Source of the DNA: Bacteroidales bacterium
GTDB lineage: Bacteria > Bacteroidota > Bacteroidia > Bacteroidales > VadinHA17
Assembly: GCA_024763075.1 (NCBI GenBank)
Contig: JANTGF010000003.1
Location: 1-64,000 of the forward strand
DNA: 64,000 bases
Direction: 5' to 3'
A program made the position numbers and the translations under genes. The notes under the pieces were generated by a model. That model was not told where the DNA came from. It did not search any database and worked only from the letters and a program-made list of their open reading frames with translations. Positions 7,666 through 19,300 of this stretch are shown piece by piece. Within the stretch, counting starts at the first letter, position 1; every line of letters starts with the position of its first letter.

Positions 7666-9111
7666 ATGAAGATAAAGCTTTCCGGTCAGGATAGAATAAA
7701 GAATAATCAAACGGTTATTTACCTTATCCCAAAGGAATATAACATGGAGAACCTTGATTTTTCAGTGGATGCAATAAGGTTCATTGAGAAAAAGATGGAG
7801 GCAAAAGAAAATAGAATTCATTTAAATCTATTTAACAGATGGATCTTTTTGCTGATAGTGGAAGATGGGAAAAATGAAAATGAGCTGCTTGAGTGGATCA
7901 GAGTTGAAGGTTCCAAATTACATAAAGTTATTGTAGGAGAGAAATTAGAAGAAATAACCATCATTGACAGAACAGACAATAAATCATGGTTATTAGCTCT
8001 TGCTGAAGGGATTGCCCTGAGTAACTATCAGTTTCTGAAATACTTTAAAGATAAAAAAGACAAAGAGTTTTCCCTTGGAAACATCCATTTGACCGGTGCG
8101 AAAATCAGTGATAATGATCTGAAGGAATTGCAATTGCAGATTGAAGCCGTTTTCTTCGCCCGTGATTTAATTAATGAACCGGTTTCAGCCCTGAATGCAG
8201 TTTCTCTTGCAGAGGAGTTTCAGAAAATGGGTAAGAAAGGCAACTTCAGGGTGGATGTTTTCGGAAAACAAAAAATTAAGGCATTGAAGATGGGCGGCTT
8301 ACTGGCTGTAAATAAAGGAAGCATAGATCCTCCAACATTTTCAGTGCTGGAATGGAAGCCTGAGAACCCTAAAAATAAAAAACCGGTTATTTTAGTGGGT
8401 AAAGGAGTCGTTTTTGATACGGGAGGATTGAGTCTTAAACCTACAAAGGACAGCATGGATTACATGAAATCGGATATGGGCGGAGCAGCCGTTGTTGCCG
8501 GTACTATGTATGCAATTGCCAAAACCGGAATTCCGGTCCATGTTGTCGGACTTATACCTTCTACCGATAACAGGCCTGATGGAAATGCCTATGCTCCGGG
8601 AGATATAATAAAAATGGGGAATGGTCTTACTGTTGAGGTCTTGAATACAGATGCTGAGGGACGTATGATTCTGGCAGAAGCATTGCATTATGCCAGCCGG
8701 TACAAACCGGAATTGGTGATTGACCTGGCTACTCTTACCGGTGCTGCTGCTGTAGCCATTGGAAAGTTTGGAATGGTGGGTATGGGAAATGCTGATTCGG
8801 CGGTTTTTAACAGACTGAAAGTGAGTGGCGAGAAGGTAGGGGAAAGGATTGTAGAGTTTCCGTTTTGGGATGAGTACAATGAATTGCTGAAATCTGATGT
8901 GGCAGATCTTAAAAATGTGGGTGGAAGAGACGGGGGAGCGATCACTGCCGGTAAATTTTTGGAACATTTTACGGATTATCCTTTTATTCATCTTGACATT
9001 GCCGGAGTTGAATTTTTACAAAGCAACCTTAATTACAAGGGGAAAGGGGGAACCGGGATTGGCATTCGTTTGCTTTTCGATTTCATTCAAAATTTTCCAT
9101 GGACCAGCTAA
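7666..9111 (+). CDS. pepA: Leucyl aminopeptidase (M17 family)
   Basis: A 481-residue M17 metallopeptidase that removes N-terminal residues from peptides in the cytoplasm. The N-terminal domain, about residues 1-175, is poorly conserved. The catalytic domain shows VGKGVVFDTGGLSLKP near residue 245, DMGGAAVV, and the family signature NTDAEGRMILAEAL near residue 328, which supplies the two-zinc ligands and the catalytic arginine. The next gene, pdxA, begins 27 bases downstream on the same strand, so the two are probably one transcript. The symbol follows the M17 family name; substrate preference cannot be read from sequence. Confidence 0.93.
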   Translation: MKIKLSGQDRIKNNQTVIYLIPKEYNMENLDFSVDAIRFIEKKMEAKENRIHLNLFNRWIFLLIVEDGKNENELLEWIRVEGSKLHKVIVGEKLEEITIIDRTDNKSWLLALAEGIALSNYQFLKYFKDKKDKEFSLGNIHLTGAKISDNDLKELQLQIEAVFFARDLINEPVSALNAVSLAEEFQKMGKKGNFRVDVFGKQKIKALKMGGLLAVNKGSIDPPTFSVLEWKPENPKNKKPVILVGKGVVFDTGGLSLKPTKDSMDYMKSDMGGAAVVAGTMYAIAKTGIPVHVVGLIPSTDNRPDGNAYAPGDIIKMGNGLTVEVLNTDAEGRMILAEALHYASRYKPELVIDLATLTGAAAVAIGKFGMVGMGNADSAVFNRLKVSGEKVGERIVEFPFWDEYNELLKSDVADLKNVGGRDGGAITAGKFLEHFTDYPFIHLDIAGVEFLQSNLNYKGKGGTGIGIRLLFDFIQNFPWTS

Positions 9112-9138
9112 ACCGGAAATGTAGAATCAAATATTATA

Positions 9139-10203
9139 ATGATGATAAAGCCTAATATAAAAATCGGAATAACACAGGGAGATATCAACGGCATCAGTTA
9201 TGAAGTGATCATAAAAACTTTACTGGATAACCGGATAAATGAACTTGGATCAATTATTGTTTATGGATCACCAAAAGTTGCTGCCTATCACCGGAAAGCT
9301 TTGAATATTGATAATTTCAGCTTCAATAATATCCGTACACCTGATGAGGCCAATTTTAAGCGTCCGAATATAATTAATTGTCTGGACGATGAGGTTAGAG
9401 TGGAATTGGGAAAATCCACCCGGATTGCGGGCGAAGCTTCACTGAAAAGTTTGCAAAAAGCAGTTGAAGACTTAAAAAAAGGGAAACTGGATGCTTTGGT
9501 AACCGCTCCCATAAATAAAGATAATATACAATCTGCAGATTTTAGTTACCCGGGTCATACCGAATATCTTGAGGCTGAATTTAATTCCGGTTCCGGCACC
9601 CTCATGATTATGGTGGGTGAAAATTTCAGAGTAGGTGTGGTAACCGGTCATGTGCCTTTGGCAGAGGTGCCTGAAATCATTACAAAAGAAAGGATACGCT
9701 CGAAATTGCAGATATTAAATAAATCTTTGAATATCGATTTTGGGATCCGTAAACCGAATATTGCCGTTCTCGGGTTAAATCCTCATGCAGGAGATAATGG
9801 TTTTTTAGGCAAAGAGGAAAAAGAGATCATTGAACCTGCCATTAAGGAGGCAAGGGATGAAGGAATACTGGCTCTTGGCACATTCCCAGCTGATGGTTTT
9901 TTTGGTTCGGCCAGTCAGCTGAAATTTGATGCCGTGCTGGCTATGTACCATGATCAGGGATTGACTCCGTTTAAGAGTCTGGTTTCCAATGGTGTGAATT
10001 TTACAGCAGGCCTGACTGTTGTGCGTACTTCTCCGGCCCATGGCACAGGGTATAGTATTGCCGGCAAAGGACTTGCCTCACCCGACTCCTTCAGGAATGC
10101 CTTTTATATGGCTTTGGATATATTGAAACAGAGGAAGCTTCACGATGAATTGACAGAAGATCCGCTTTTAATAAAAACTTCCGGAAACGGGAAACGCAAC
10201 TAA
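9139..10203 (+). CDS. pdxA: 4-hydroxythreonine-4-phosphate dehydrogenase
   Basis: Oxidises 4-phosphohydroxy-L-threonine in the DXP-dependent route to pyridoxal phosphate. The 354 residues are close to the family length. Recognisable segments are GITQGDINGISYEV at the N-terminus, VTAPINKDNI near residue 120, a GHTEYLE segment, GLNPHAGDNG near residue 213, MYHDQGLTPFKSL near residue 272 and TSPAHGTGYSIAGKG near residue 300; the conserved histidines and aspartates bind the metal and substrate. Two adjacent ATG codons open the frame and either could be used. It follows the aminopeptidase by 27 bases. Confidence 0.95.
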   Translation: MMIKPNIKIGITQGDINGISYEVIIKTLLDNRINELGSIIVYGSPKVAAYHRKALNIDNFSFNNIRTPDEANFKRPNIINCLDDEVRVELGKSTRIAGEASLKSLQKAVEDLKKGKLDALVTAPINKDNIQSADFSYPGHTEYLEAEFNSGSGTLMIMVGENFRVGVVTGHVPLAEVPEIITKERIRSKLQILNKSLNIDFGIRKPNIAVLGLNPHAGDNGFLGKEEKEIIEPAIKEARDEGILALGTFPADGFFGSASQLKFDAVLAMYHDQGLTPFKSLVSNGVNFTAGLTVVRTSPAHGTGYSIAGKGLASPDSFRNAFYMALDILKQRKLHDELTEDPLLIKTSGNGKRN

Positions 10204-10284
10204 ATTAATAAATAATCTGCTGTAAAACATGTAATTTTTGTCGGGAATATGATGAATGTTATTCATTTTGGAGTTTAGATACGC

Positions 10285-10292
10285 TAACTTTG
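10285..10292 (+). promoter_or_regulatory. Bacteroidetes -7 element before maeB
   Basis: TAACTTTG, a match to TAnnTTTG, 27 bases before the ATG at 10319. This position also argues that translation does not begin at the earlier in-frame ATG at 10256, which would lie upstream of the promoter. A TTTG at 10267-10270 is too close (14 bases) to be a standard -33 element. Confidence 0.5.
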
Positions 10293-10318
10293 AGAAGAAT
10301 TTATTAAAAATTAATATC

Positions 10319-12595
10319 ATGGGTAAACTATTAAAAAAAACAGCATTGGAATACCATTCTTCCGGCCGCCCCGGAAAGGTAGAAGTTATTCCTACAAAAC
10401 CATATTATACTCAATATGATTTATCTCTTGCCTATACACCGGGTGTTGCAGTTCCCTGTCTGGAAATAGAAAAGAATCCGGCGGATGCTTATAAATATAC
10501 ATCAAAAGGGAATCTGGTAGCAGTAGTTTCAAACGGAACAGCTGTATTGGGACTTGGTAATATTGGTGCCCTGGCAGGAAAACCTGTAATGGAGGGGAAA
10601 GGCCTGCTCTTTAAGGTTTTTTCTGATATTGATGTTTTTGACATTGAGGTAAATGAAAGAGACATTGATAAAATAGTTGAAATTGTAAAAGCCATATCCC
10701 CGACCTTCGGCGGGATTAATCTGGAGGATATAAAAGCTCCGGAATGTTTTGAAATTGAAGACCGTTTGAAAGAGGCACTGGATATTCCGGTTTTTCATGA
10801 TGATCAGCATGGTACGGCGATCATTTCAGCTGCAGGCCTGGTAAATGCTCTTGAATTGTCAGGAAAGGATATTACTAAAGTGAAATGTGTGGTAAACGGA
10901 GCCGGGGCTGCTGCAGTTTCCTGCACCCGTTTGTATTATCAGTTGGGATTAAAGCCCGAAAATACAGTGATGGTTGATAGCAAGGGGGTTATAAACAGGA
11001 AAAGAACAGGCCTCAATGATATAAAAAAGCAGTTTATAACAGACAGGGATATTGATACACTCGAAGATGCCATGAAAGGTGCCGACCTGTTTCTGGGATT
11101 ATCTGTTGCCGGTGCTGTTTCTAAAAAAATGCTGGCATCCATGGCTCCTAATCCAATTGTCTTTGCAATGGCTAATCCTAATCCCGAAATTAGTTATGAG
11201 GATGCGTTTTCTGTCAGGAAAGATATAATTTTTGCAACCGGAAGGTCTGATTACCCGAATCAGATTAATAATGTGCTGGGTTTCCCTTTTATATTCAGGG
11301 GAGCGTTGGACGTTCGTGCTACAAAGATTAACGAAGAAATGAAAATTGCAGCGGTCAAGGCATTGGCTGACCTTGCAAAAGAGCCTGTTCCTGAAAATGT
11401 TAATAAAGCTTACAATGTAAAAAACCTGGTATTCGGGCCTGATTATATCATTCCCAAGCCACTGGATCACCGTCTGCTTGTGAAAGTAGCTACTGCTGTG
11501 GCTAAAGCAGCTATGGAATCAGGTGTTGCACAAAAGCCCGTTACCAACTGGACTGCCTATGCTGAAGAATTGAATAAAAGAATGGGTTATGATGAGAAGA
11601 CATTACGCTCAATCCGGCTGAAGGCTAAGGAAAGCCCGAAAAAAGTCTTATTTGCAGAAGCTCAGAACCTGACTGTTCTGAAAGCGGTTCAGAGTGTTAT
11701 TTATGAGGGGATTGCAGAGCCGGTTTTGCTAGGGAATAAGGAGAAAATCAAACAAATTATCCGGAATAACGGCCTGGAAATACATGATGTTACAATTGTT
11801 GACCCGGAAAGCAGGGAAGAATCCGGAAGAGTAAAAGAATTTGCAAATATCTATTACCAAAAACGTCAGAGGAAAGGAGTAAACATAGAAGAGGCCAGAG
11901 AAAAAATAATACACCGTGATTATTTTGCAGTGATGATGGTTGAAACCGGAGAAGTGGATGCAGTCATTTCAGGTATGACAAGAAAATATGCGGATACTAT
12001 CAAACCGGCATTGGAGATTATTGGAGCTAAAGAAGGCAGGAATATTGCAGGAATGTACATGCTTATTACCAAAAAGGGACCGTTCTTTTTTGCTGATACA
12101 ACCGTAAATATAAACCCCGGTGTTGATGAACTTGTTAATATCGCCATTTTGACAGCCGCACAGGTTCGTAGTTTTAATATTGAACCCCGGCTTGCAATGG
12201 TTTCTTATTCTAATTTTGGAGCTTCGAAAGATAAAAGTCCGGAAACGGTAAGAAAAGCAGTTGAGATTCTTCACAAAAATCACCCAGAAATAATTGTTGA
12301 CGGTGAGATGCAGGCTAATTTTGCATTAAATACGGAATTGCGAAACAGACTGTTCCCATTTTCGAAACTTAATAATGTGGAAGTAAATACACTAATTTTC
12401 CCTGATCTGAACTCAGGTAATATTGCGTATAAAATGATGCAACAAATAGGAGGAGCTGATGTGATTGGGCCTATTTTGCTTGGTATCCGTAAACCGGTCC
12501 ATATTATTCAGCGTGAAAGTTCTGTGAAAGAAATTGTTGATATGACAGCGATTGCTGTAATTGATGCGCAGAATCTGGAAGAAGAATCTGAATAG
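10319..12595 (+). CDS. maeB: NADP-dependent malic enzyme fused to a phosphotransacetylase domain
   Basis: Converts malate to pyruvate and CO2, feeding carbon and NADPH into biosynthesis. The ATG at 10319 gives 758 residues and the usual N-terminus (SSGRPGKVEV); the ORF opens earlier at 10256, but that ATG precedes the probable promoter. Malic enzyme motifs are SLAYTPGVAVPC, VLGLGNIGALAGKPVMEGK, FHDDQHGTAI and the nucleotide-binding VNGAGAAAVSC, spanning about residues 1-425. The remaining 330 residues are a phosphate acetyltransferase-like domain. In MaeB enzymes this domain is generally thought to be regulatory rather than catalytic. The gene stands alone and is followed by a strong terminator. 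Confidence 0.95.
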   Translation: MGKLLKKTALEYHSSGRPGKVEVIPTKPYYTQYDLSLAYTPGVAVPCLEIEKNPADAYKYTSKGNLVAVVSNGTAVLGLGNIGALAGKPVMEGKGLLFKVFSDIDVFDIEVNERDIDKIVEIVKAISPTFGGINLEDIKAPECFEIEDRLKEALDIPVFHDDQHGTAIISAAGLVNALELSGKDITKVKCVVNGAGAAAVSCTRLYYQLGLKPENTVMVDSKGVINRKRTGLNDIKKQFITDRDIDTLEDAMKGADLFLGLSVAGAVSKKMLASMAPNPIVFAMANPNPEISYEDAFSVRKDIIFATGRSDYPNQINNVLGFPFIFRGALDVRATKINEEMKIAAVKALADLAKEPVPENVNKAYNVKNLVFGPDYIIPKPLDHRLLVKVATAVAKAAMESGVAQKPVTNWTAYAEELNKRMGYDEKTLRSIRLKAKESPKKVLFAEAQNLTVLKAVQSVIYEGIAEPVLLGNKEKIKQIIRNNGLEIHDVTIVDPESREESGRVKEFANIYYQKRQRKGVNIEEAREKIIHRDYFAVMMVETGEVDAVISGMTRKYADTIKPALEIIGAKEGRNIAGMYMLITKKGPFFFADTTVNINPGVDELVNIAILTAAQVRSFNIEPRLAMVSYSNFGASKDKSPETVRKAVEILHKNHPEIIVDGEMQANFALNTELRNRLFPFSKLNNVEVNTLIFPDLNSGNIAYKMMQQIGGADVIGPILLGIRKPVHIIQRESSVKEIVDMTAIAVIDAQNLEEESE

Positions 12596-12620
12596 CAGTT
12601 AGGTTTTTAAAAAGAGTATT

Positions 12621-12651
12621 CAGGGAGTGAGTTTTCATTCCCTGTTTTTTT
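12621..12651 (+). terminator. Rho-independent terminator after maeB
   Basis: CAGGGAGTGA pairs with TCATTCCCTG (one G-T pair) around a GTTT loop and is followed by seven T residues. It lies 26 bases after the maeB stop. Confidence 0.85.
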
Positions 12652-12800
12652 ATAAGCTCTTGTTGAAAGGAAATTTTTAAAGCCTGATTGTATCGATGAA
12701 TAACAATAATTCATTGATTCAAAACACAAGAGCTAATCTATTTTCAGTCTATATAATTCTAAAACATTTTTACTTAAATTAGCAGTTTTAAAAAAACAGG

Positions 12801-13382
12801 ATGTTTGATTATATAAAAGGTGAAATAGACCAGCTTACACCCACAAATGTAATAATTGAAAGCGGGGGTATTGGTTATCTGATGCATATTTCCCTAAATT
12901 CATACGCACAGTTGAATGAGAAAACCAACGCAAAGGTTTTTATCCATCAGGTCATTCGTGAGGATGCGCATTTGCTTTATGGTTTTTTTTCGAAGGAAGA
13001 AAGAGAGATTTTCAGACTATTAATCAGCGTTTCCGGAATTGGGCCAAACACCGCCAGAATGATTTTGTCTGCATTGTCTCCCATGGAAACAATTGAAGCA
13101 ATAACTACAGGAAATGTTATGGTTTTGAAAAGTGTAAAGGGGATTGGTGCAAAAACAGCACAACGTGTTATTGTAGATTTAAGGGATAAAGTAGGAAAAA
13201 CAGTTGAAAAGGATGAAATTTTTGATGTTTCAAGCAATAGGATTAAAGAAGAATCGTTATCTGCTTTAGCAACTCTGGGATTCTCGAAATCCTCAGTAAT
13301 TAAGATAGTAGAAAGTATAATTTCAAAAAATCCGGAAATATCGGTAGAACAACTACTCCGAGAGGCACTTGGTAAACTTTAG
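12801..13382 (+). CDS. ruvA: Holliday junction branch migration protein RuvA
   Basis: A 193-residue RuvA, the tetrameric platform that holds four-way junctions for the RuvB motor. The N-terminal OB-fold begins MFDYIKGEIDQL. Two helix-hairpin-helix motifs follow, SGIGPNTARMIL near residue 78 and KGIGAKTAQRVI near residue 113. The C-terminal domain III, from about residue 148, binds RuvB. Size and layout are standard. sprA starts 15 bases downstream, so the pair is probably co-transcribed. I know of no functional link between junction migration and secretion, but the neighbourhood is one I recall as common in Bacteroidota. Confidence 0.95.
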   Translation: MFDYIKGEIDQLTPTNVIIESGGIGYLMHISLNSYAQLNEKTNAKVFIHQVIREDAHLLYGFFSKEEREIFRLLISVSGIGPNTARMILSALSPMETIEAITTGNVMVLKSVKGIGAKTAQRVIVDLRDKVGKTVEKDEIFDVSSNRIKEESLSALATLGFSKSSVIKIVESIISKNPEISVEQLLREALGKL

Positions 13383-13397
13383 TTTTTTAAAAACCTG

Positions 13398-16300
13398 TTG
13401 AATAAGAAATTAAAATATTTTATTTTCGGGTCGGGATTGTTTTTTGTTTTGTTTGTATTCTCTGGTATGGGGTATGCTGAAGGGTTTATTTCTCCTTTCA
13501 TCAATATAGAACTCTTTTTACAGGATACTAGCCGCACAGATACCACTCCTGATTTAAAATACCCTTTTCAGGATGAGTCCGGGAACCCGTTTCTTCCGGG
13601 CTATAAGTCTGCGTTATATCTGAATCCTCCTTCAAATATCAAGAGAGAAGTAGTTTTTGATGAAAAAACCGGAAAATATACGGTTTATGAAAAGATTGGG
13701 GCTCTTGATTACCGGCCTCCGGTTACCATGAGCCTGGAAGAATATAAAAAATGGAAATTTGACCAGGAAATGCGTTCCTATTGGAGACAAAGAGCTTCAG
13801 GAACAGTTCAGGATTTTAAGAAATCGCTTATTCCTGAAATTCATGTGGGAGGAGCTGGATTTGACAAAGTTTTTGGCAGCAATGTTATCAATATAACTCC
13901 TCAGGGTTCAGCTGAATTAATTTTTGGTATAAATACTTCCCGGATAGATAATCCTGCTTTATCAGAAAGACTACGTAAGGTGACAACATTCGATTTTCAG
14001 GAGAAAATTCAGATGAATGTTACGGGAACAATCGGAGATAAAGTAAAACTGGGTGTAAATTACAATACTGAAGCAACTTTTGACTTTGAGAATCAAACAA
14101 AACTGGAATACGCAGGGAAAGAAGACGAGATTATAAAGAAAATTGAGGCGGGAAATGTAACTTTCCCCTTACCCGGAACATTGATTACCGGAAGCCAGAG
14201 TTTATTCGGTTTAAAAACAGACCTGCAATTCGGGAAGTTAAGTGTTTCAACGGTCTTTTCGCAGCAGAAAGGAGAAACTTCAGTGATTGATGTGAAAGGG
14301 GGTGCTCAGATTCAGGATTTTGAGGTTGAGGTAATAGATTATGAGCAAAATAAACACTTCTTTCTGTCTCATTTTTTCAGAGATAATTATGATAAATCTT
14401 TGAAAAACCTGCCGGTAATTAATACCGGGGTTAATATTGAAAAAATTGAAGTTTGGATTACAAATAAGTCTAACAAATTTGAGGAGTCAAGAAATATTGC
14501 AGCATTCATGGACCTGGCAGAGTCTTCTGCAAACATATTTAATACAGTTCCGGAGTTCCAGCAAACTCAGCCGGGCATTTTGCCCGATAACGGACTTAAT
14601 GGCCAGTATAATGCGATGAATACAACCTATTCGGGAATCCGGGATGTGAATAATATTACAACCACTCTTGCACCCTTGGAACCGGGTTTTATAATCGGTC
14701 AGGACTATGAAAAGATAGAAAATGCAAGAAAGCTTACGGAGAGAGAGTACACGGTTAACAGGCAATTGGGATACATTTCGCTGAATACGGCATTGAATGC
14801 AGATGAAGTCCTAGCGGTTGCATATGAGTACACTTACCAGGGGAAAGTTTACAAAGTAGGAGAACTCACCATAGATGGAATAAGTGCTCCAAAAACCCTG
14901 GTGCTTAAGTTGCTGAAGGGTACAAGCCTGACTCCTAAGCTTCCGACCTGGGATCTGATGATGAAAAATATATACTCCCTTGGGGCTTACCAGTTAAGTC
15001 AGAAAGATTTTCAGCTGCATGTTTTGTATCGCGACGATAATAATGGGAATGCCGTAAATTATATAACAGAAGGAGCCATCGCAAATAAAATTTTACTGGA
15101 AGTATTAAACCTGGATAATCTGGATTCTCAACTGGCACCCAATCCTGATGGACGATTTGACTTTATGCGTGGAATTACAATTAACCCTGAAAACGGCCGG
15201 GTTATATTCCCCGTGCTGGAACCATTCGGTAGTTATCTCAGGGAGAAAATAGCGGATGATGCCATTGCGGACAAATATGTATTTGAAGAATTATATGATT
15301 CAACCAAAGTAAGAGCGGAACAGATTTCTGAAAAAAACAAATTCCTTTTAATGGGTTCGTATTCTTCATCTTCAAGTTCTGATATCCCTTTAAATGCCAT
15401 TAATGTCCCGAAAGGATCGGTCAAAGTAACAGCAGGAGGAATACAATTAACAGAGAATGTTGACTATACGGTAGATTATAACCTGGGTAGAGTGAAGATT
15501 ATTAATCCCGGTTTACTTCAGTCCCAAACACCTATCAGGGTTTCTCTGGAGAGTAACCAGCTTTTTGCTTTTCAAACCAAGACCTTATTGGGAACTCACC
15601 TTGAATATCAGATCAATGATAATTTCAACGTTGGGGGTACTTTCATGAATCTGACCGAGCGTCCCCTGACCCAAAAAGTTAACATTGGTGATGAACCTAT
15701 GTCTAATATTATCTGGGGACTAAATACTTCTTATGAGAAGAAATCGAGATTTTTAACAAATCTGGTTGACTGGTTACCATTAATCCAGACGAAGGCTCCT
15801 TCATCGATTCGTTTTTCCGGTGAATTTGCCCAGCTTGTACCCGGTCATTCCAAAGCAGTAGGGAAAGCAGGTACTTCCTATATTGATGATTTTGAGGGTA
15901 GTGAGACCTCAATTGACTTAAAATCCCTGAATGCCTGGGTAATGGCCAGTATTCCTTTTGGCCAACCGGACATGTTTCCTGAGGAGCAGGTGAACAATAG
16001 CAGGGTTTCAGGTTTTAACAGGGCAAAACTGGCATGGTATTTTATTGATCCCTTGTTTTTAAGAAACAATTCATCTACACCTGCACACCTGAAAAATAAT
16101 CCGGATGCACAATCAAGTCATTATGTCCGGGAAGTTTTTGAAAAGGAAATATGGCCAAATAAAGAAACTCCCAGTGGAATTCCCACAAATATTGCTGTTT
16201 TAAACCTTGCATTTTACCCACAGGAGAAAGGACCGTATAATTACGATCTTGTTCCGAACAGGTATTCTTCCGGTTTAAATACAGATGGTTCATTACGCGA

Positions 16301-19300
16301 TCCGGAAACCAGGTGGGGAGGAATTATGCGTGAGGTACAAACAAATGATTTTGAAGCGGCCAATATTCAGTATGTGAAATTCTGGCTGATGGATCCTTTT
16401 GTAGAAGATCCGGATAACCCAGGAGGGGATCTTTACATTAACTTTGGGGATATTTCTGAGGACATATTACTCGATTCAAGGAAAAGTTTTGAAAATGGCC
16501 TGCCAATCGGTCCTGAAGTCATTGATGTGGATACGACCATATGGGGACGTGTTCCCACAAAGCAATCACTGGTGAATGCATTTGATAATGATATTAACTC
16601 AAGAATCTATCAGGACGTTGGACTGGAGGGGTTGATGGACTCCGATGAAGCTACTTTTTTTAATGATTATCTGGATTCATTGAAAAATATAGTAAACCCT
16701 GATATTTATGAAAAAATGGCTGAAGACCCTTCCACCGATGATTTTCATTACTTCAGAGGAAGTGATTATGATGGCCAGGAACTTGGAATTCTTGACAGGT
16801 ATAAGAAGTACAACGGTCTGGAAGGGAATTCTCCTACTGCCGAACAATCAGAAGAAAATTACCCTACTACCGGATCAACTTTGCCGGATGTTGAAGACAT
16901 CAACAGGGATAATACATTAAGTGAAACGGAAAGTTACTACCAATATAGGGTTAAAATTGATCAAAACAACATGAAAGAAGGCCAGAATTACATTACCGAT
17001 GTAGTAACTTCTACGGTTACACTGGCAAACGGGCAGCAATCTTCGGTGAAGTGGTATCAGTTTAAAGTGCCTTTGTCTGATTATCAGAGAAGAATCGGGT
17101 CTATACAGGATTTTAAATCAATCCGTTTTATGAGGATGTTCCTGCGTGGTTTCAGCAAACCGGTTATTATGCGTTTTGCAGAACTGGAACTGGTAAGAGG
17201 AGAATGGAGAAAATATGATTTTTCATTGTTACAGGGTGGTGAAAATATTACGGTGCCTCAGCCTTCCAGCGGAGCTTTTGAAATATCTGCTGTGAATATT
17301 GAGGAGAATTCAAGTAAAGAACCTGTAAATTATGTACTGCCTCCGGGTTTTGACAGAGAGATTGACCCGACCAACCCTCAGTTGCAACAATTGAATGAAC
17401 AATCTATGGTTTTGTATGTTAAAGATCTTGGCGATGGGGATGCCAGAGCTGCTTTTAAAACTACAAGCTATGATTTCCGGAAATACAAAAAGGTACAGAT
17501 GGAAATCCATGCGGAAGCTTTTCCGGGGGAAATACTGGGGGATGATGATTTGACAGCATTCATCCGTTTGGGTACAGATTACCGTAATAACTATTATGAA
17601 TATGAAGTTCCTTTGAAAGTTACTCCTCCCGGAAGATATAGCAATGATTCTGAAACAGACAGGCTGATTGTCTGGCCTGAAGAAAATAGAATGGAAATTG
17701 ACCTTAAAATATTTCAGGAACTTAAAATGGCAAGAAATGATGCCTTAAGAAGAGCAGGATCAAATATAAAACCCAATGATATTTTCGTTAGTATTACTAA
17801 GGATGGCAGGTCAGTGAAAATTGCCGGAAATCCGAACCTTAGTAATGTCCGGACAATTATGGTTGGTGTACGTAACCCGCACAGGAATCCGGATGACATG
17901 AATGATGATGGTTTAAGTAAATCAGGAGAGATTTGGGTAAATGAACTTCGTTTAACAGACTTTGACAGCAAGAGTGGATGGGCAGGAAATGCCAGACTTC
18001 AGGCACAACTGGCTGACTTGGGTTCCATTGACCTTGCAGGCCAGACGGTAAAACCAGGTTTTGGTAGTATTGAGAAAAAAGTCAGTCAGCGAAGTACCGA
18101 AGAAATCCTGGAATATGATATTTCAACCAACCTCGAGCTGGGTAAGTTTTTTCCTGAAAAAGCCAATGTTCATATACCTCTTTACATGGGATTTTCAGAG
18201 TCCAGAACCAATCCTGAATACAATCCCATGGATCCTGATATCCCCTTGAAGGCTGCTTTGGATCATGTGGAAACAAAAGAAGAAAAAGACTCCATTAAGT
18301 ATTATGCACAGGATTATGTAAAAAGGAAAAGCCTGAACCTGACGAACGTGAATGTTGGTATCCGGAGTAAAAAACCTAAAATTTATGATCCGGCTAATTT
18401 CGCTATTAATTATTCCTTTAATGAAATTCTTGCTAGAAATGTGAAAACGGAAATTAACCTTGAAAAAAATTACAGAGGTGGGTTTTCGTACATTTATAAT
18501 ACCAGACCTAAAGTTATTGAACCATTTCGGCAAACAAAGGCACTGAATGCGAAAGCATTAAGATTAATTAAGGATATTAACTTTTCTTTATACCCGAGTT
18601 ACTTGTCATTCCGTACTGATTTGACCAGACATTACAATGAAGTAAAAACCCGTAATATTGACAATCCACAATTAAAAATTAACCCGACATTCCGTAAAGA
18701 TTTCTCATGGAACAGATATTATGATGTGAAGTGGGATTTGACAAAAGCTTTGAAATTTGATTTTAATGCCGGAAATATTGCACGGATTGATGAGCCCCAG
18801 GGTGGAGTGGATCGTGATAGGTATAAGGATGAATATCAACTTTGGAAAGATTCAGTATTGGTGAACTTGAAAAACTTTGGAAGGAATACACATTATTATC
18901 ACACCTTTAATGTTTCTTATACCATACCTATTAATAAATTGCCTTTACTTGACTGGGTTACACTTACAGCCAGATATACAGGTACATATGACTGGTACGC
19001 CGGGCCTTTATTCGCCGATTCTGTGAAAATAAACCTCGGTAACCGGATACAAAACTCCAATACAGGCCAGTTGAATGGTCAGTTAAATATGATAAACCTT
19101 TATAATAAAATAGGTTTCCTCAGGGATATTAATCAGAAAAGCCGTTCGGGAAAGTTGGGCAAATCAGATCAGAAAAGGTTTAAAAAGGTAGTTTATACCA
19201 GGGAAAACATGCGGTTAAAGGCAAACGAACCCAAGGCCATCTATCATAAATTGGGTACTGAAAATGTAACAGTAAAGGTTTATGACAGTGATAATAACGA

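Noticed and set aside
8392-8991. A 199-codon open frame antisense to the aminopeptidase gene
   Set aside because: It overlaps the conserved M17 catalytic domain and its protein has no domain-like features.
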